This document shows positions 41,926 through 51,337 of a stretch of DNA of 64,000 nt, one piece after another. The stretch covers positions 372,001 through 436,000 of the forward strand of contig CP012155.1 in assembly GCA_001602415.1 (NCBI GenBank), read 5' to 3'. The notes beneath the pieces are model-generated. The model was given only the letters and a program-made list of their open reading frames with translations, did not search any database and was not told the origin of the DNA. The translations under genes and the position numbers were made by a program. Numbering within the stretch: position 1 is the first letter of the stretch; each line of letters begins with the position of its first letter. Source of the stretch: Bacteroidetes bacterium UKL13-3. Its GTDB lineage: Bacteria > Bacteroidota > Bacteroidia > UKL13-3.

Positions 41926-44115
41926 TTATTTAACGAATAAAAGTTCTCTATATTTTGGTAATTTCCATAAGTCGTCTTCAATGATAAACTCAAGAGCATC
42001 ACTGCTTTTGCGAATCTCATCAAAAAGAGGTTTTACCTTATGGCAAAATGCCAATGCGCGTTTATGGGTGTTTTCGATGTGATGAGCCTTGTCTCCTTCG
42101 GCAATCATTTTCTCCACGCTTTCGCGGATATGCTTTACATATTTAGAAATTTCTTCGATAAACTTAAACTGCGCTTCGTAACCGGCTTTATTAATACCAA
42201 TTGATTTTAGTGCAGCAACATTTTCAGATAGTTTTTGTTGGTAGGTTAATGCCGAAGGGATTACGTGTGAAATGGCTAGTTGAGCCAATACCTTGGCTTC
42301 GATGTCAATTTTCTTCACATAACTTTCTTGCATAATTTCATACCGAGCTTCCAATTCGCGAGCGTTGAAAATATCATTTTTCTCAAACAGCTTTTTTGCG
42401 GAAGTTGAAATGTATGCATTGAGTGCCTCTGGAGTCGTTTTAATATTTGATAAGCCACGTTTGGCAGCTTCTTTCACCCATGCATCACCGTATCCGTTTC
42501 CTTCAAACAATATTGCTTTCGATGATTTGTAGTATCCTTTTAAAATATCTAAAATAGCTTCTTCCTTTTTCTTGCCTTTTTTAATTTGAGCATCTACTTC
42601 GGTTTTAAATTTATTCAACTGATCGGCCATGATGGCGTTGAGCACAATCATTGCGTTAGCAGAATTGGCCGATGAACCAACTGCGCGGAACTCAAATTTG
42701 TTACCAGTAAAGGCAAAAGGAGAAGTTCTGTTACGATCGGTATTATCCAATAAAATTTCAGGAATTTTCTTTACATCAATCGATGTGGCCGATTTGCTGC
42801 TCACCGCTGATTTTGTTTTGGTTGAAACTAAATCTTCCAATACTTGGGTTAGCATTGATCCGATAAACACGCTCATAATAGCCGGAGGAGCTTCATTGGC
42901 CCCCAAACGGTGATCATTGGCCGCACTGGCAATACTTGCTCTCAATAAATCAGCATTATCGTAAACGGCTTTAATCGTATTTACAAAAAAGGTTAAGAAT
43001 TGTAAATTGGTTTGAGGCGTTTTTCCGGGAGATAATAAGTTTATTCCTGTATTGGTAATTAAACTCCAGTTGTTGTGTTTTCCACTTCCATTCACTCCTG
43101 CAAATGGTTTTTCGTGCAACAACACTTTGAAGCCATGGCGCTGTGCAACTTTTTCCATCACATCCATCAACAACTGATTATGGTCGATAGCTAGGTTTAC
43201 TTCTTCAAAATTTGGAGCGCACTCGTATTGTGATGGCGCTACTTCATTGTGACGGGTTTTTAATGGAATACCCAACTTGTAACATTCCGTTTCAAAATCA
43301 ACCATAAACGTTTGCACGCGTGGTGGAATAGAACCAAAATAGTGATCTTCTAATTGTTGTCCTTTTTCTGGTGCTAAACCCAAAAGTGTTCTTCCGGTAA
43401 GCATCAAATCGGGGCGCACATTATGCAATGCAGCATCAATCAAAAAGTATTCTTGCTCTATACCCAATGATGCGTTTGCTTTGGTAACATTTTTATCAAA
43501 ATAAGCCGCACAAATATCAACCACACTTTTCTCAACGGCATGCAACGCTTTTAACAGCGGAGCTTTATAATCCAATGCTTCGCCCGTATATGCCACAAAA
43601 ATGGTTGGAATACACAAAGTATTTCCGTTTGATCCTTCCATAATAAAAGCCGGAGAAGATGGATCCCAAGCGGTATAACCACGAGCCTCAAATGTATTTC
43701 TCAATCCACCATTAGGGAAACTGGATGCATCAGGTTCTTGCTGTACCAATGCGCTTCCCGCAAATTTTTCGATGGAACGTCCGTCTTCGGTAGGTTCAAA
43801 AAAGGCATCATGCTTTTCGGCAGTTGCGCCTGTAAGGGGTTGAAACCAGTGTGTGTAATGCGAAACACCTTTTGTCATTGCCCAGTTTTTCATACCCGAT
43901 GCAATCTGGTCGGCCATCACACGATCAATTTTGGTTCCGTTTGAAATGGCATTGCTCACCGCTTGGTAGGCTTCTTTGGATAAGAAAGACTTCATGGCGA
44001 TGTCGTTAAACACATTTGCATTAAAGTAATCGGATACTTTGGTTGAGGGAGGTGTAACAGTAACCTGAGTGCGGCTTTGGGCAAGTTCTAAAGCTTTGAA
44101 TCGAAGTGTTGACAT
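41926..44115 (-). CDS. glnN: glutamine synthetase type III
   Basis: A 729-residue protein from MSTLRFKALELAQ; a Met 18 codons upstream is less likely. The GSIII N-terminal region (VFNDIAMKSFLSKEAYQAV) is followed by the catalytic domain: GSNGNTLCIPTIF, ASLGIEQEYFLID (metal-binding Glu), KTRHNEVAPSQYECAP, KPFAGVNGSGKHNNWSL and DRNRTSPFAFTGNKFEFRAVGSSAN. Length is normal for the dodecameric GSIII common in Bacteroidota. It makes glutamine from glutamate, ammonia and ATP. It lies 44 bases upstream of the PorE-like gene in the same orientation; they may share a transcript by chance. Confidence 0.96.
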   Translation of the reverse strand: MSTLRFKALELAQSRTQVTVTPPSTKVSDYFNANVFNDIAMKSFLSKEAYQAVSNAISNGTKIDRVMADQIASGMKNWAMTKGVSHYTHWFQPLTGATAEKHDAFFEPTEDGRSIEKFAGSALVQQEPDASSFPNGGLRNTFEARGYTAWDPSSPAFIMEGSNGNTLCIPTIFVAYTGEALDYKAPLLKALHAVEKSVVDICAAYFDKNVTKANASLGIEQEYFLIDAALHNVRPDLMLTGRTLLGLAPEKGQQLEDHYFGSIPPRVQTFMVDFETECYKLGIPLKTRHNEVAPSQYECAPNFEEVNLAIDHNQLLMDVMEKVAQRHGFKVLLHEKPFAGVNGSGKHNNWSLITNTGINLLSPGKTPQTNLQFLTFFVNTIKAVYDNADLLRASIASAANDHRLGANEAPPAIMSVFIGSMLTQVLEDLVSTKTKSAVSSKSATSIDVKKIPEILLDNTDRNRTSPFAFTGNKFEFRAVGSSANSANAMIVLNAIMADQLNKFKTEVDAQIKKGKKKEEAILDILKGYYKSSKAILFEGNGYGDAWVKEAAKRGLSNIKTTPEALNAYISTSAKKLFEKNDIFNARELEARYEIMQESYVKKIDIEAKVLAQLAISHVIPSALTYQQKLSENVAALKSIGINKAGYEAQFKFIEEISKYVKHIRESVEKMIAEGDKAHHIENTHKRALAFCHKVKPLFDEIRKSSDALEFIIEDDLWKLPKYRELLFVK

Positions 44116-44268
44116 TGGTTTATAGGATATTGTGGTTGATGGATAATTTAAAGTGCTGCGAAAATTCAAAAAAAACGGCTCAATTGCTACATATTTTTAT
44201 ACATTTTTTCAAGATTGGTTTTTCAAGCCATTTTCTCAAATAAGATTTCTTTAGCTGTGGTTTAAATC

Positions 44269-44301
44269 AAAAAAAATGCCCCGGTAATAGTCGGAGCATT
44301 T
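44269..44301 (-). terminator. intrinsic terminator of the 149-residue membrane-protein gene
   Basis: AAATGCCCCG (44274-44283) pairs with CGGAGCATTT (44292-44301) with one mismatch. On the minus strand it is followed by a U-run (As at 44269-44276). It starts six bases after the stop. Confidence 0.75.
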
Positions 44302-44307
44302 CAAAAA

Positions 44308-44757
44308 TTATAAACGAAACAGAGGTGAATATTGCCAAGGAATTCTCGACAAAATTAACAATAGCCCTATTGAGAAAAAGATCAATGATTTTTTGTGTTT
44401 AACCATTGCATCGGTAGCTTTTTTAGAGAGCGTTCGCCCTACTTGAATCAAAGCAATAGCAATTACGTTTATGGTAATATGCTCCAATACGATTAATCTG
44501 CTGTATGGGTCTTTCATGGCGGCACCAAATCCATTAGCCAAGGCTGCGTCTACGTTCGGACTGATCATGTACAAAATAATTCCGAGCAATAATTGAGCAT
44601 GACAAAAAGCTACGAACAACGTGTGAGCCAAATTTTGAGTAGATGTATACTCTCTTTTATGAATAAGGCCCAAGGCCGATTTGGTGATGGCATATAACCC
44701 GCCAAGCAAAACACCCCAGCGGAGAATGTTGTGTAGAATGAGGATAGTTGAATACAT
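44308..44757 (-). CDS. four-helix membrane protein, unknown function
   Basis: A 149-residue protein with hydrophobic segments at about 5-25, 47-67, 84-105 and 122-142. Polar His residues lie near helix ends (ILHNILRW, FVAFCHAQLLLG, VLEHITINV). A set of histidines in four helices recalls small heme-binding membrane proteins, but no clear heme motif can be shown. It is flanked by GSIII and a dispersed-repeat spacer, with its own terminator. Confidence 0.65.
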   Translation of the reverse strand: MYSTILILHNILRWGVLLGGLYAITKSALGLIHKREYTSTQNLAHTLFVAFCHAQLLLGIILYMISPNVDAALANGFGAAMKDPYSRLIVLEHITINVIAIALIQVGRTLSKKATDAMVKHKKSLIFFSIGLLLILSRIPWQYSPLFRL

Positions 44758-44880
44758 GTTTTGATATGTTTGGGACGAATGTAAAATTTTAAACGATTAT
44801 CTGAAAATTGTTAATGAGTTTTCTCTAAAGGGCGTAAAAGAATAAAGTTGCAGAGGAATGTATTAAAGAACTCGCGCCTG

Positions 44881-44905
44881 GATTCCCTCTAAGGCAGGGG
44901 CGTGT
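44881..44905 (+). repeat. solo copy of the core of the 87-bp repeat
   Basis: This 25-bp stretch (GATTCCCTCTAAGGCAGGGG and the next five bases) matches the core found in every unit of the tandem array at 53911-54580 with about three differences. It lies in the 259-base spacer between two divergent genes. The sequence after it (GTAATTGTAGGTTAATG) no longer matches. Confidence 0.6.
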
Positions 44906-45016
44906 GGGTAATTGTAGGTTAATGTTAGCCAAACTCAATTTAGTAAGCCGTTACAAAAAAAGAAAATCAGGTACTTTTTGTGTTTTTTACTATTTTTACC
45001 TACGCTCTAAAACCCT

Positions 45017-47080
45017 ATGAAATATTCTTTTTGGCATCAAATCCCAATTGTTAGGTTGCTTCTGCCATTTGCGGCAGGTATTGGCATATCCATGTTTTAT
45101 CCTTTAGGTATTGAGTTGGCTTCCGCTCTGTTTGGGTGTCTTTTACTTGTTTCCATTTTTATTTACAATCGTTTTCAAGGTTATGCGCATCGTTGGTTGT
45201 TTGGTGGGAGTGTTTTAATGTGTGTTTTTTTTGGAGGATTTACATTGCATGCTTGGCAGTTGGATACTACATCTATCTTCCACTACCAACAGTTTAAAAA
45301 CAGCAAGTATGCTATTGTGATGGTTAATGAACAACCTATTGCTAAAACAAGCAGTTATAAAATGAAATGCAAGGTTGTAACCGTTGTCGATAGTTTATAC
45401 AACAATCATTTTGCCTCTGGTGAATTGGTTATGTACGTTGAAAAAACGCCCTCATTTAAGCTAACGTTTGGCGATGTATTGTTGGCGCCATACGCACATA
45501 TTAAACCAGTAAGTCCACCACAAAATCCAGATGAGTTTGATTACAAAAGGTATTTAGCATTTAACAATATTTTCGATCAAGTATATTGTAAAGAAGGATC
45601 ATTTATTCAACTTGGATTAAATAATGGGAATCAACTTCGCAAATGGGTATACCAAGTACAAAATTATTTTAAAAGTGTTTTGACGAGGTGCATTGGTTCT
45701 GCTAATGAAATAGGGGTTGCTGAAGCATTATTGTATGGCTTTGATGATGATATTGACGCGGAAACTGTACAAGCTTATTCCAACACAGGTACTTTACATG
45801 TGCTTGCGGTTTCGGGTATGCACGTAGGTATTATTTTTATGATTTTAGGCTTGGTGTTGAAGCCTTTGGATAAACAAAAACAGTTGCGATTATTCAAAAA
45901 CATAATCATTCTTGTTGCGCTTTGGTTGTATTCTTTATTGTGCGGGCTATCACCATCTATCCTTCGTGCCACGGTGATGTTTAGTTTTATTATTTTCTCC
46001 TCAATATTGAATATCCGATCCAATGTATACAACACCTTAGCAGCATCAGCTTTCGTGCTATTGTGTGCCGATTCAAATATGCTGGCTAATGTTGGTTTTC
46101 AGCTAAGTTATTTAGCCGTTTTGGGAATTGTATTTTTTCAACCATACGTTTATAGTTGGTTTTTTCCATCTAATTGGCTGGTGGATGAGATATGGAAAAT
46201 TACATCTATTTCCATTGCTGCACAGCTTACCACTTTTCCCATAGGGTTATTGTATTTTCATCAGTTTCCCAATTGTTTTTTGGTTTCCAACTTGCTCATT
46301 ATACCTCTTACTACACTCATTTTATATATGGCAATATTGCTATTGGTTATTGTTAAATTTTCATGGTTGAGTTGGTTGCTCGGACAAGCTCTTTATTATA
46401 CTATTGAGTTTACCAATGCTATTGTGTTGTTTGTTGAGCGTATTCCATATTCTTATGTAAACGGTATTCATATTAGTATTCCACAAAGCATTTTATTGTA
46501 TATCATGCTGGGCTTATTTACTGCATTTTTTTTGTTACGAAGAACGTTTTACCTAAAGTTATTTTTAATAGCGAGTATACTATTTTTCATGGTAGAAGGT
46601 TTTCAAAAAGTTATTAATTATACTCAAAATAGATTGGTTGTTTATGCTGTTCGCAATGCAACAGTTGTTCAGGTTATGCGTGGAAATAATGCTACACTTT
46701 TCGGTGATTCTTTGTTTATGAATAACAAGGATAAAATGAAGTTCCACTTGCAACAACATACTTGGAAAAGCGGAATCGAAGAGTCGCAACAAGTGTATTT
46801 GGATTCGAGTTGGAAGCAAATAAACATTGATGAGTATTCCATGGTTATAAGTGGAAATAGTGGAGATGTTACTTCAGTGGGAAAATGTGAGTTATTGCTC
46901 GTTCGAAGCGAATTGAATTTAACTCAATTGGATTCGATTAATTTTCCAAAGAGAGTTATTATTACTGGGGCAGTGAAGCATGGAAAGGCAATGAGCATCA
47001 GAGAATATTATAAACGTAAAAATATTCCGGTTCAGTATATTGGCGAAACAGGATCAATTGAAGTATCATTGCCTAATTAA
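45017..47080 (+). CDS. comEC: ComEC/Rec2-family DNA-uptake channel protein
   Basis: A 687-residue membrane protein. An N-terminal hydrophobic block precedes the DUF4131-type OB-like region (about 95-190, FGDVLLAPYAHIKPVSPPQNPDEFDYKRYL in two parts). The Competence domain has LHVLAVSGMHVGIIF and SPSILRATVMFSFI, with about eight helices up to residue 520. The last 150 residues keep strand-like stretches but lack the His-rich metal motif of the metallo-beta-lactamase domain that ends long ComEC proteins. It would carry single-stranded DNA across the inner membrane. The next gene starts 11 bases after the stop. Confidence 0.88.
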   Translation: MKYSFWHQIPIVRLLLPFAAGIGISMFYPLGIELASALFGCLLLVSIFIYNRFQGYAHRWLFGGSVLMCVFFGGFTLHAWQLDTTSIFHYQQFKNSKYAIVMVNEQPIAKTSSYKMKCKVVTVVDSLYNNHFASGELVMYVEKTPSFKLTFGDVLLAPYAHIKPVSPPQNPDEFDYKRYLAFNNIFDQVYCKEGSFIQLGLNNGNQLRKWVYQVQNYFKSVLTRCIGSANEIGVAEALLYGFDDDIDAETVQAYSNTGTLHVLAVSGMHVGIIFMILGLVLKPLDKQKQLRLFKNIIILVALWLYSLLCGLSPSILRATVMFSFIIFSSILNIRSNVYNTLAASAFVLLCADSNMLANVGFQLSYLAVLGIVFFQPYVYSWFFPSNWLVDEIWKITSISIAAQLTTFPIGLLYFHQFPNCFLVSNLLIIPLTTLILYMAILLLVIVKFSWLSWLLGQALYYTIEFTNAIVLFVERIPYSYVNGIHISIPQSILLYIMLGLFTAFFLLRRTFYLKLFLIASILFFMVEGFQKVINYTQNRLVVYAVRNATVVQVMRGNNATLFGDSLFMNNKDKMKFHLQQHTWKSGIEESQQVYLDSSWKQINIDEYSMVISGNSGDVTSVGKCELLLVRSELNLTQLDSINFPKRVIITGAVKHGKAMSIREYYKRKNIPVQYIGETGSIEVSLPN

Positions 47081-47090
47081 AATATATTAC

Positions 47091-47867
47091 ATGAGCGAAT
47101 TAGTGTTATACGAGGTAAAGAACAGAGTAGGATACATTACCCTTAATAGGCCTGAAAAACGTAATGCATTGAGTTTTGAATTTGTGCAGCATATCAAAGA
47201 CGCGTTGATTGTTGCTGAGCGTGATGAAACGTGTAAAGTAATTGTACTAAGAGCCAATGGTGAAGCATTTTGTGCCGGTGCAGATTTGGCCTACTTGCAG
47301 CAATTACAGCAAAATTCTTTTGAGGAAAACTTAGCCGATTCCCAGCATCTCATGCAATTATTCCAACTCATTTACAACAATAAAAAAGTAGTTATTGCTC
47401 AGGTAAATGGAGCGGCTTTGGCAGGCGGAAGCGGTTTGGCCACGGTATGCGATTTTTGCTTTGCCACACCTGAGTCGAGTTTTGGGTATACCGAAGTTAA
47501 AATAGGATTTGTACCAGCCATTGTAATGGTATTTTTGGTTCGAAAAGTAACCGAGCATGTTGCTAAAAAACTATTGCTCACAGGAGAAGTATTCAATGCT
47601 CAAAAGGCATTGGAATATGGCTTGATTAATGAGGTTATTGATGCTGATAAACTTGAGGAAACGGTATTTGAGTTTGCCTCAAAACTGTGCAGGCAAACCT
47701 CTGCTCAATCACTTTCAATGGTTAAGGAAATGTTATGTCAAGTACAACAGCTTTCATTAGACGAAGGCTTGAACTATGCAGCAAACATGAATGCTAACGC
47801 ACGAGCCACTGAAGATTGCAAACGTGGAATTACAGCGTTTTTAAATAAAGAAAAGTTAAGTTGGTAA
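47091..47867 (+). CDS. enoyl-CoA hydratase/isomerase family protein
   Basis: A 258-residue crotonase starting at MSELVLYEVKNRVGYITLN; the frame runs on upstream into comEC, but this start is the conserved one. Oxyanion-hole regions are GEAFCAGADLAYLQ and NGAALAGGSGLATVCD. The acidic position is in FGYTEVKIGFVPAIV. This ADLAYL pattern resembles methylglutaconyl-CoA hydratases of leucine breakdown, but other crotonases are close. It is closely behind comEC and convergent with the MerR-type gene (four bases apart). Confidence 0.9.
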   Translation: MSELVLYEVKNRVGYITLNRPEKRNALSFEFVQHIKDALIVAERDETCKVIVLRANGEAFCAGADLAYLQQLQQNSFEENLADSQHLMQLFQLIYNNKKVVIAQVNGAALAGGSGLATVCDFCFATPESSFGYTEVKIGFVPAIVMVFLVRKVTEHVAKKLLLTGEVFNAQKALEYGLINEVIDADKLEETVFEFASKLCRQTSAQSLSMVKEMLCQVQQLSLDEGLNYAANMNANARATEDCKRGITAFLNKEKLSW

Positions 47868-47871
47868 CTGA

Positions 47872-48774
47872 TTAGTTTTGGCTGTAGTTATGCGAAATAC
47901 TATTTGCAAACTGAATGAAATCTTCCATCTTTTTAATTACACGTACACTCTCCGGAAAATCAATATCAGCTTTTACAAACTGGATACCCGACAATAATAT
48001 TTTAGCATCGCTCCAAACGCTGGCTAAATTGTTTACCAACTCTTGCTTATCAATATTGATGTGCGATGCGGTGAGAATCGTGAAAATATAATCGGGCTTG
48101 TGACCTCCCAAGGCATCTTTGAAATCTCGCATAGGCACTTCTTGTCCCAAATACAGCACTTCATGTCCGCGTGCTCTTAGCAAATAATTGGCAAATAGCA
48201 ATCCAAGTGAGTGTTGCTCGTTTTCGGGTAAAAATAACAAGAAACGTTTTTTGTATTCGGAGTGCCTGCCAATGTTTCCATCAATAGCAACGTATAGTTT
48301 TTGTTTGATTATGCCCGAAGCAAAATGTTCGTGAGATGGATGGATAGACCCCACTTGCCATAATACTCCTACTTCATTTAAAAACGGGAATACAACGCGC
48401 ATAATCGTTTGCTCCATTCCTATTTGAATAACGCTTGTTGTCAAAATGCTGTGGAAAGCAAATTCGTCAAACGATAACATTGCCCCCATCAAACCCTTAA
48501 CTTGAGTGTCGTAAATATTGTTGTGGCCCGATAGTTTAAGTATAAGTTCACCGATGTGCTCCTTACTCATGCGGGATATTTCCGAAATTTTGTAGCCGTG
48601 TTTGTTAAGTATGCTGATGTTGAGTATGTACTTCAAATCATCATCATCATAATAACGTATGTTGGAATCGGTTCTTTTTGGAGAAATGATACCATAACGT
48701 TGCTCCCAAATTCGCAATGTGTGACTGCGAATGCCTGAGACAGCTTCAATATCTTTTATCGAAAAAGTGGCCAC
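47872..48774 (-). CDS. MerR-type regulator with B12-binding domain (CarH/LitR-like photoreceptor)
   Basis: A 300-residue protein. A MerR winged helix covers 1-75 (FSIKDIEAVSGIRSHTLRIWEQRYG). A helical linker contains Trp139-x9-Glu149-His150, the Wx9EH signature of light-sensing CarH proteins. The B12 fold follows with ExHxxG (Glu186, His188, Gly191) as lower cobalamin ligand. In CarH, adenosylcobalamin binding makes a DNA-binding tetramer in the dark and light breaks it. The residue after Trp139 is Gln, whereas T. thermophilus CarH has His132 there. It is divergent from the epimerase gene, which it may control. Confidence 0.88.
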   Translation of the reverse strand: MATFSIKDIEAVSGIRSHTLRIWEQRYGIISPKRTDSNIRYYDDDDLKYILNISILNKHGYKISEISRMSKEHIGELILKLSGHNNIYDTQVKGLMGAMLSFDEFAFHSILTTSVIQIGMEQTIMRVVFPFLNEVGVLWQVGSIHPSHEHFASGIIKQKLYVAIDGNIGRHSEYKKRFLLFLPENEQHSLGLLFANYLLRARGHEVLYLGQEVPMRDFKDALGGHKPDYIFTILTASHINIDKQELVNNLASVWSDAKILLSGIQFVKADIDFPESVRVIKKMEDFIQFANSISHNYSQN

Positions 48775-48854
48775 GGTTTGAGTAATTTATTTTATTATTA
48801 TACTCGGAAACATATGTTCAATACCTTTTGTTTTATATGTGTAACAAAAAAAGA

Positions 48855-49754
48855 ATGAAAAAAGTATTGATTACAGGCGGTACGGGCGCTGTGGGAACAC
48901 ATTTAACCGAAATGCTTATAGCTAAAGGTTATGAGGTTGTTATGCTCAGCAGAAAAGCAGGAATGAAAAATGGAGTTCGTCTGTATGAGTGGAATCCAAG
49001 TAAGGGAGCTATTGATATTGCAGCATTTTATAACGTAAATCATGTTATTCATTTAGCAGGCGCAGGAATTGCTGATCACCGATGGACGGATAGCTACAAA
49101 AAAGAAATTTACGATAGCAGAATACAATCAACTCAATTGCTGGTGAATACAATTATCAGCAACAAATTGATGTTGGATTCCTTCGTGAGCACATCGGCTA
49201 TTGGGTTGTATGGTAATGACGTAAACGGTGTTGCTGACGAAAACTACCCGGTTGCTTCAACATTTCTGGCCAAAGTATGCAATGATTGGGAAACAGAGGC
49301 CAATAAGGTTATTCCTTTTGGTATTCGAACTGTGTTGGTTAGGGTGGGTGTTGTGTTGGCTAAAGATTCGGGGTTTATACCCGAAGTGGCAAAACCAATT
49401 AGGCTGTTTGCCGGTGCAGCCTTAGGCAATGGCAAACAAATGCTCAGTTGGATTCACATGGAGGACTTGTGCAATATATACATTAAAGCCATTGAAGATA
49501 GTTGCATGGCAGGACCATACAATGCTGTTGCCCCAAATCCTGCAAGTAATTTGGATATAACGCGTAAAATGGCTGTTAAACTGAATCGTCCACTCTTGTT
49601 GCCCGCAGTACCACTGTTTGCATTGCGTTTGTTGTTTGGTGAAGTTGCAGCAACTTTAGTGGCCAATCAAAAGGTTAGCTGTCGTAAAATTCAAGAAAAA
49701 GGATTTACATTTTCGTATCCAACACTGGAACTAGCTCTTAACAATCTGTTGTAG
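48855..49754 (+). CDS. TIGR01777-family NAD-dependent epimerase/dehydratase
   Basis: A 299-residue SDR-like protein starting at MKKVLITGGTGAVGTHLTE. The upstream extension from 48828 lacks conserved features. It has the nucleotide fold, the family-specific YEWNPSKGAID, VIHLAGAGIADHRWT, STSAIGLYG and HMEDLCNIYIKAIED, and a C-terminal DUF1731-like part (PALPLFALR-type LLPAVPLFALRLLFGE). The family is called SulA/YfcH-like; its substrate is unknown. It is divergent from the CarH-like regulator, so light or cobalamin control is possible. The next gene starts only 20 bases after it. Confidence 0.88.
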   Translation: MKKVLITGGTGAVGTHLTEMLIAKGYEVVMLSRKAGMKNGVRLYEWNPSKGAIDIAAFYNVNHVIHLAGAGIADHRWTDSYKKEIYDSRIQSTQLLVNTIISNKLMLDSFVSTSAIGLYGNDVNGVADENYPVASTFLAKVCNDWETEANKVIPFGIRTVLVRVGVVLAKDSGFIPEVAKPIRLFAGAALGNGKQMLSWIHMEDLCNIYIKAIEDSCMAGPYNAVAPNPASNLDITRKMAVKLNRPLLLPAVPLFALRLLFGEVAATLVANQKVSCRKIQEKGFTFSYPTLELALNNLL

Positions 49755-49774
49755 GTATACTATTTAAGCGGTTT

Positions 49775-51217
49775 TTGCGTATTATTACCGCAACTTTTTT
49801 CAATACCGTTTTGAGAGCTTTTTCAACGTATTTTTTATTTCTGCTTGTCGCTTCCGCACTTTTCTCTGCATGCCGCAAAGAAGACGATTTTACTACCGAT
49901 GCCGCGGCTCGTCTGTCGTTTTCGATGGATACTGTTATGTTTGATACAGTGTTCTCACAATCAGGATCTGTTAAACCTATGTCGATTACCAAGCAATTAT
50001 GGGTAATCAACAACAATGAAAAAGGAGTAAAAGTAAATATTCGGATTGCCGGAAATTTGTATGGAATTTATAAAATTAATATTGACGGACAACCAACCAA
50101 TGCCATAAGTGGAAAGGAAATTAGGGGTAAAGATTCTATTGTAATTTTTGTTCAGGTTTATCTTAATCAGGTTAACCAAAATACTCCGTTTATTGTTACC
50201 GATCAGTTGTTGTTTGAAACAAATGGCAATCAACAGGATGTTGACTTGGTAGCTTTTGCCCAAGACGCACACTATTTTAGAGGGCAAGTATTAAGAGGAG
50301 AAAACGGCAACTTACACTGGACAGCCGATAAGCCTTATGTTATTTACGATTCAATTCTTGTTCCTAAAGGATACACCTTGACTATTGATGCAGGTACCAA
50401 AGTGTTTTCTCATATAAAATCAGCTATTCTTATTGGGGGTACAATGGTTGTGAATGGAACACAATCAAATACTGTAGTGTTTGAAGGTGATAGGCTTGAC
50501 CCCGATTATCGTGATAGAGCAGGACAGTGGGGAAGCATTCACCTATTATCGAGCAGTATGGATAATGTTATTACACATGCCGAAATTAGAAACGGATTGA
50601 TTGGTATTCGTGTAGACTCATTATCCAATAATCAAAACCCAAAACTTTTGTTGCGCAATAGTATCATTAAAAATATGTCGTCAGTTGGTTTACTTGGTTT
50701 TACCGCTACCATAACAGCCATTAATAATGCTATTGTTAACTGTGGGCAGTTCACCTTTTATGCTCGTTTTGGGGGGAACTACAATTTGTATCATAACACG
50801 TTTGCGGCTTATCCTTTTCGGTTCAATCGTCAAAACCAACAATTTTTGTTAGATAATTCACCATTAACCAATGCCGAAGGAACACAGATAATTGCCACGT
50901 TTCCACTAAATGTGGTAATGGTAAATACAATAGTTTACGGAACACAAGAAGAAGAGTTGTTGATTAATAATGATCCAAAAGGAGGAACAAGTAATTTACT
51001 TATTCAACAATGTTTGCTCAAAACAAAACTTACAGCAGTAAATGCTAATGGAAACATCATCAATAAAGATCCACTTTTTGTGGATGCATCTAATAATGAT
51101 TTTCAATTAAAAGATAACTCTCCCGCCAAGGGAAAAGGAGTGTTTGTAAATGTTACGAATGATTTGTTAGATAAGTCCCGAAGTATTTTAGCACCAACCA
51201 TTGGTGCTTACGAATAA
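49775..51217 (+). CDS. surface lipoprotein with right-handed beta-helix
   Basis: The frame has no ATG near its start; TTG at 49775 gives 480 residues and TTG at 49811 gives a better lipoprotein signal (MRAFSTYFLFLLVASALFSAC). After the Cys, a beta-sandwich region (about 30-165) precedes a beta-helix with GTKVFSHIKSAILIGGTMVV, NTVVFEGDRLD, GQWGSIHL and HAEIRNGLIGIRVDSL, rung after rung, to about 440. It ends PAKGKGVFVNVTNDLLDKSR. This type is common on Bacteroidota surfaces; the role is unknown. Confidence 0.78.
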   Translation: MRIITATFFNTVLRAFSTYFLFLLVASALFSACRKEDDFTTDAAARLSFSMDTVMFDTVFSQSGSVKPMSITKQLWVINNNEKGVKVNIRIAGNLYGIYKINIDGQPTNAISGKEIRGKDSIVIFVQVYLNQVNQNTPFIVTDQLLFETNGNQQDVDLVAFAQDAHYFRGQVLRGENGNLHWTADKPYVIYDSILVPKGYTLTIDAGTKVFSHIKSAILIGGTMVVNGTQSNTVVFEGDRLDPDYRDRAGQWGSIHLLSSSMDNVITHAEIRNGLIGIRVDSLSNNQNPKLLLRNSIIKNMSSVGLLGFTATITAINNAIVNCGQFTFYARFGGNYNLYHNTFAAYPFRFNRQNQQFLLDNSPLTNAEGTQIIATFPLNVVMVNTIVYGTQEEELLINNDPKGGTSNLLIQQCLLKTKLTAVNANGNIINKDPLFVDASNNDFQLKDNSPAKGKGVFVNVTNDLLDKSRSILAPTIGAYE

Positions 51218-51337
51218 TAGTGGAATCCTGATTGGTGAGTGTTATTGTAACGCTTAAACATATTAAGCATAAAATAGCCTTCAAGTGAGTGCAGTCATCT
51301 GGTACATCACTTCAGATTAATGCCTGTTTTATTGTTA

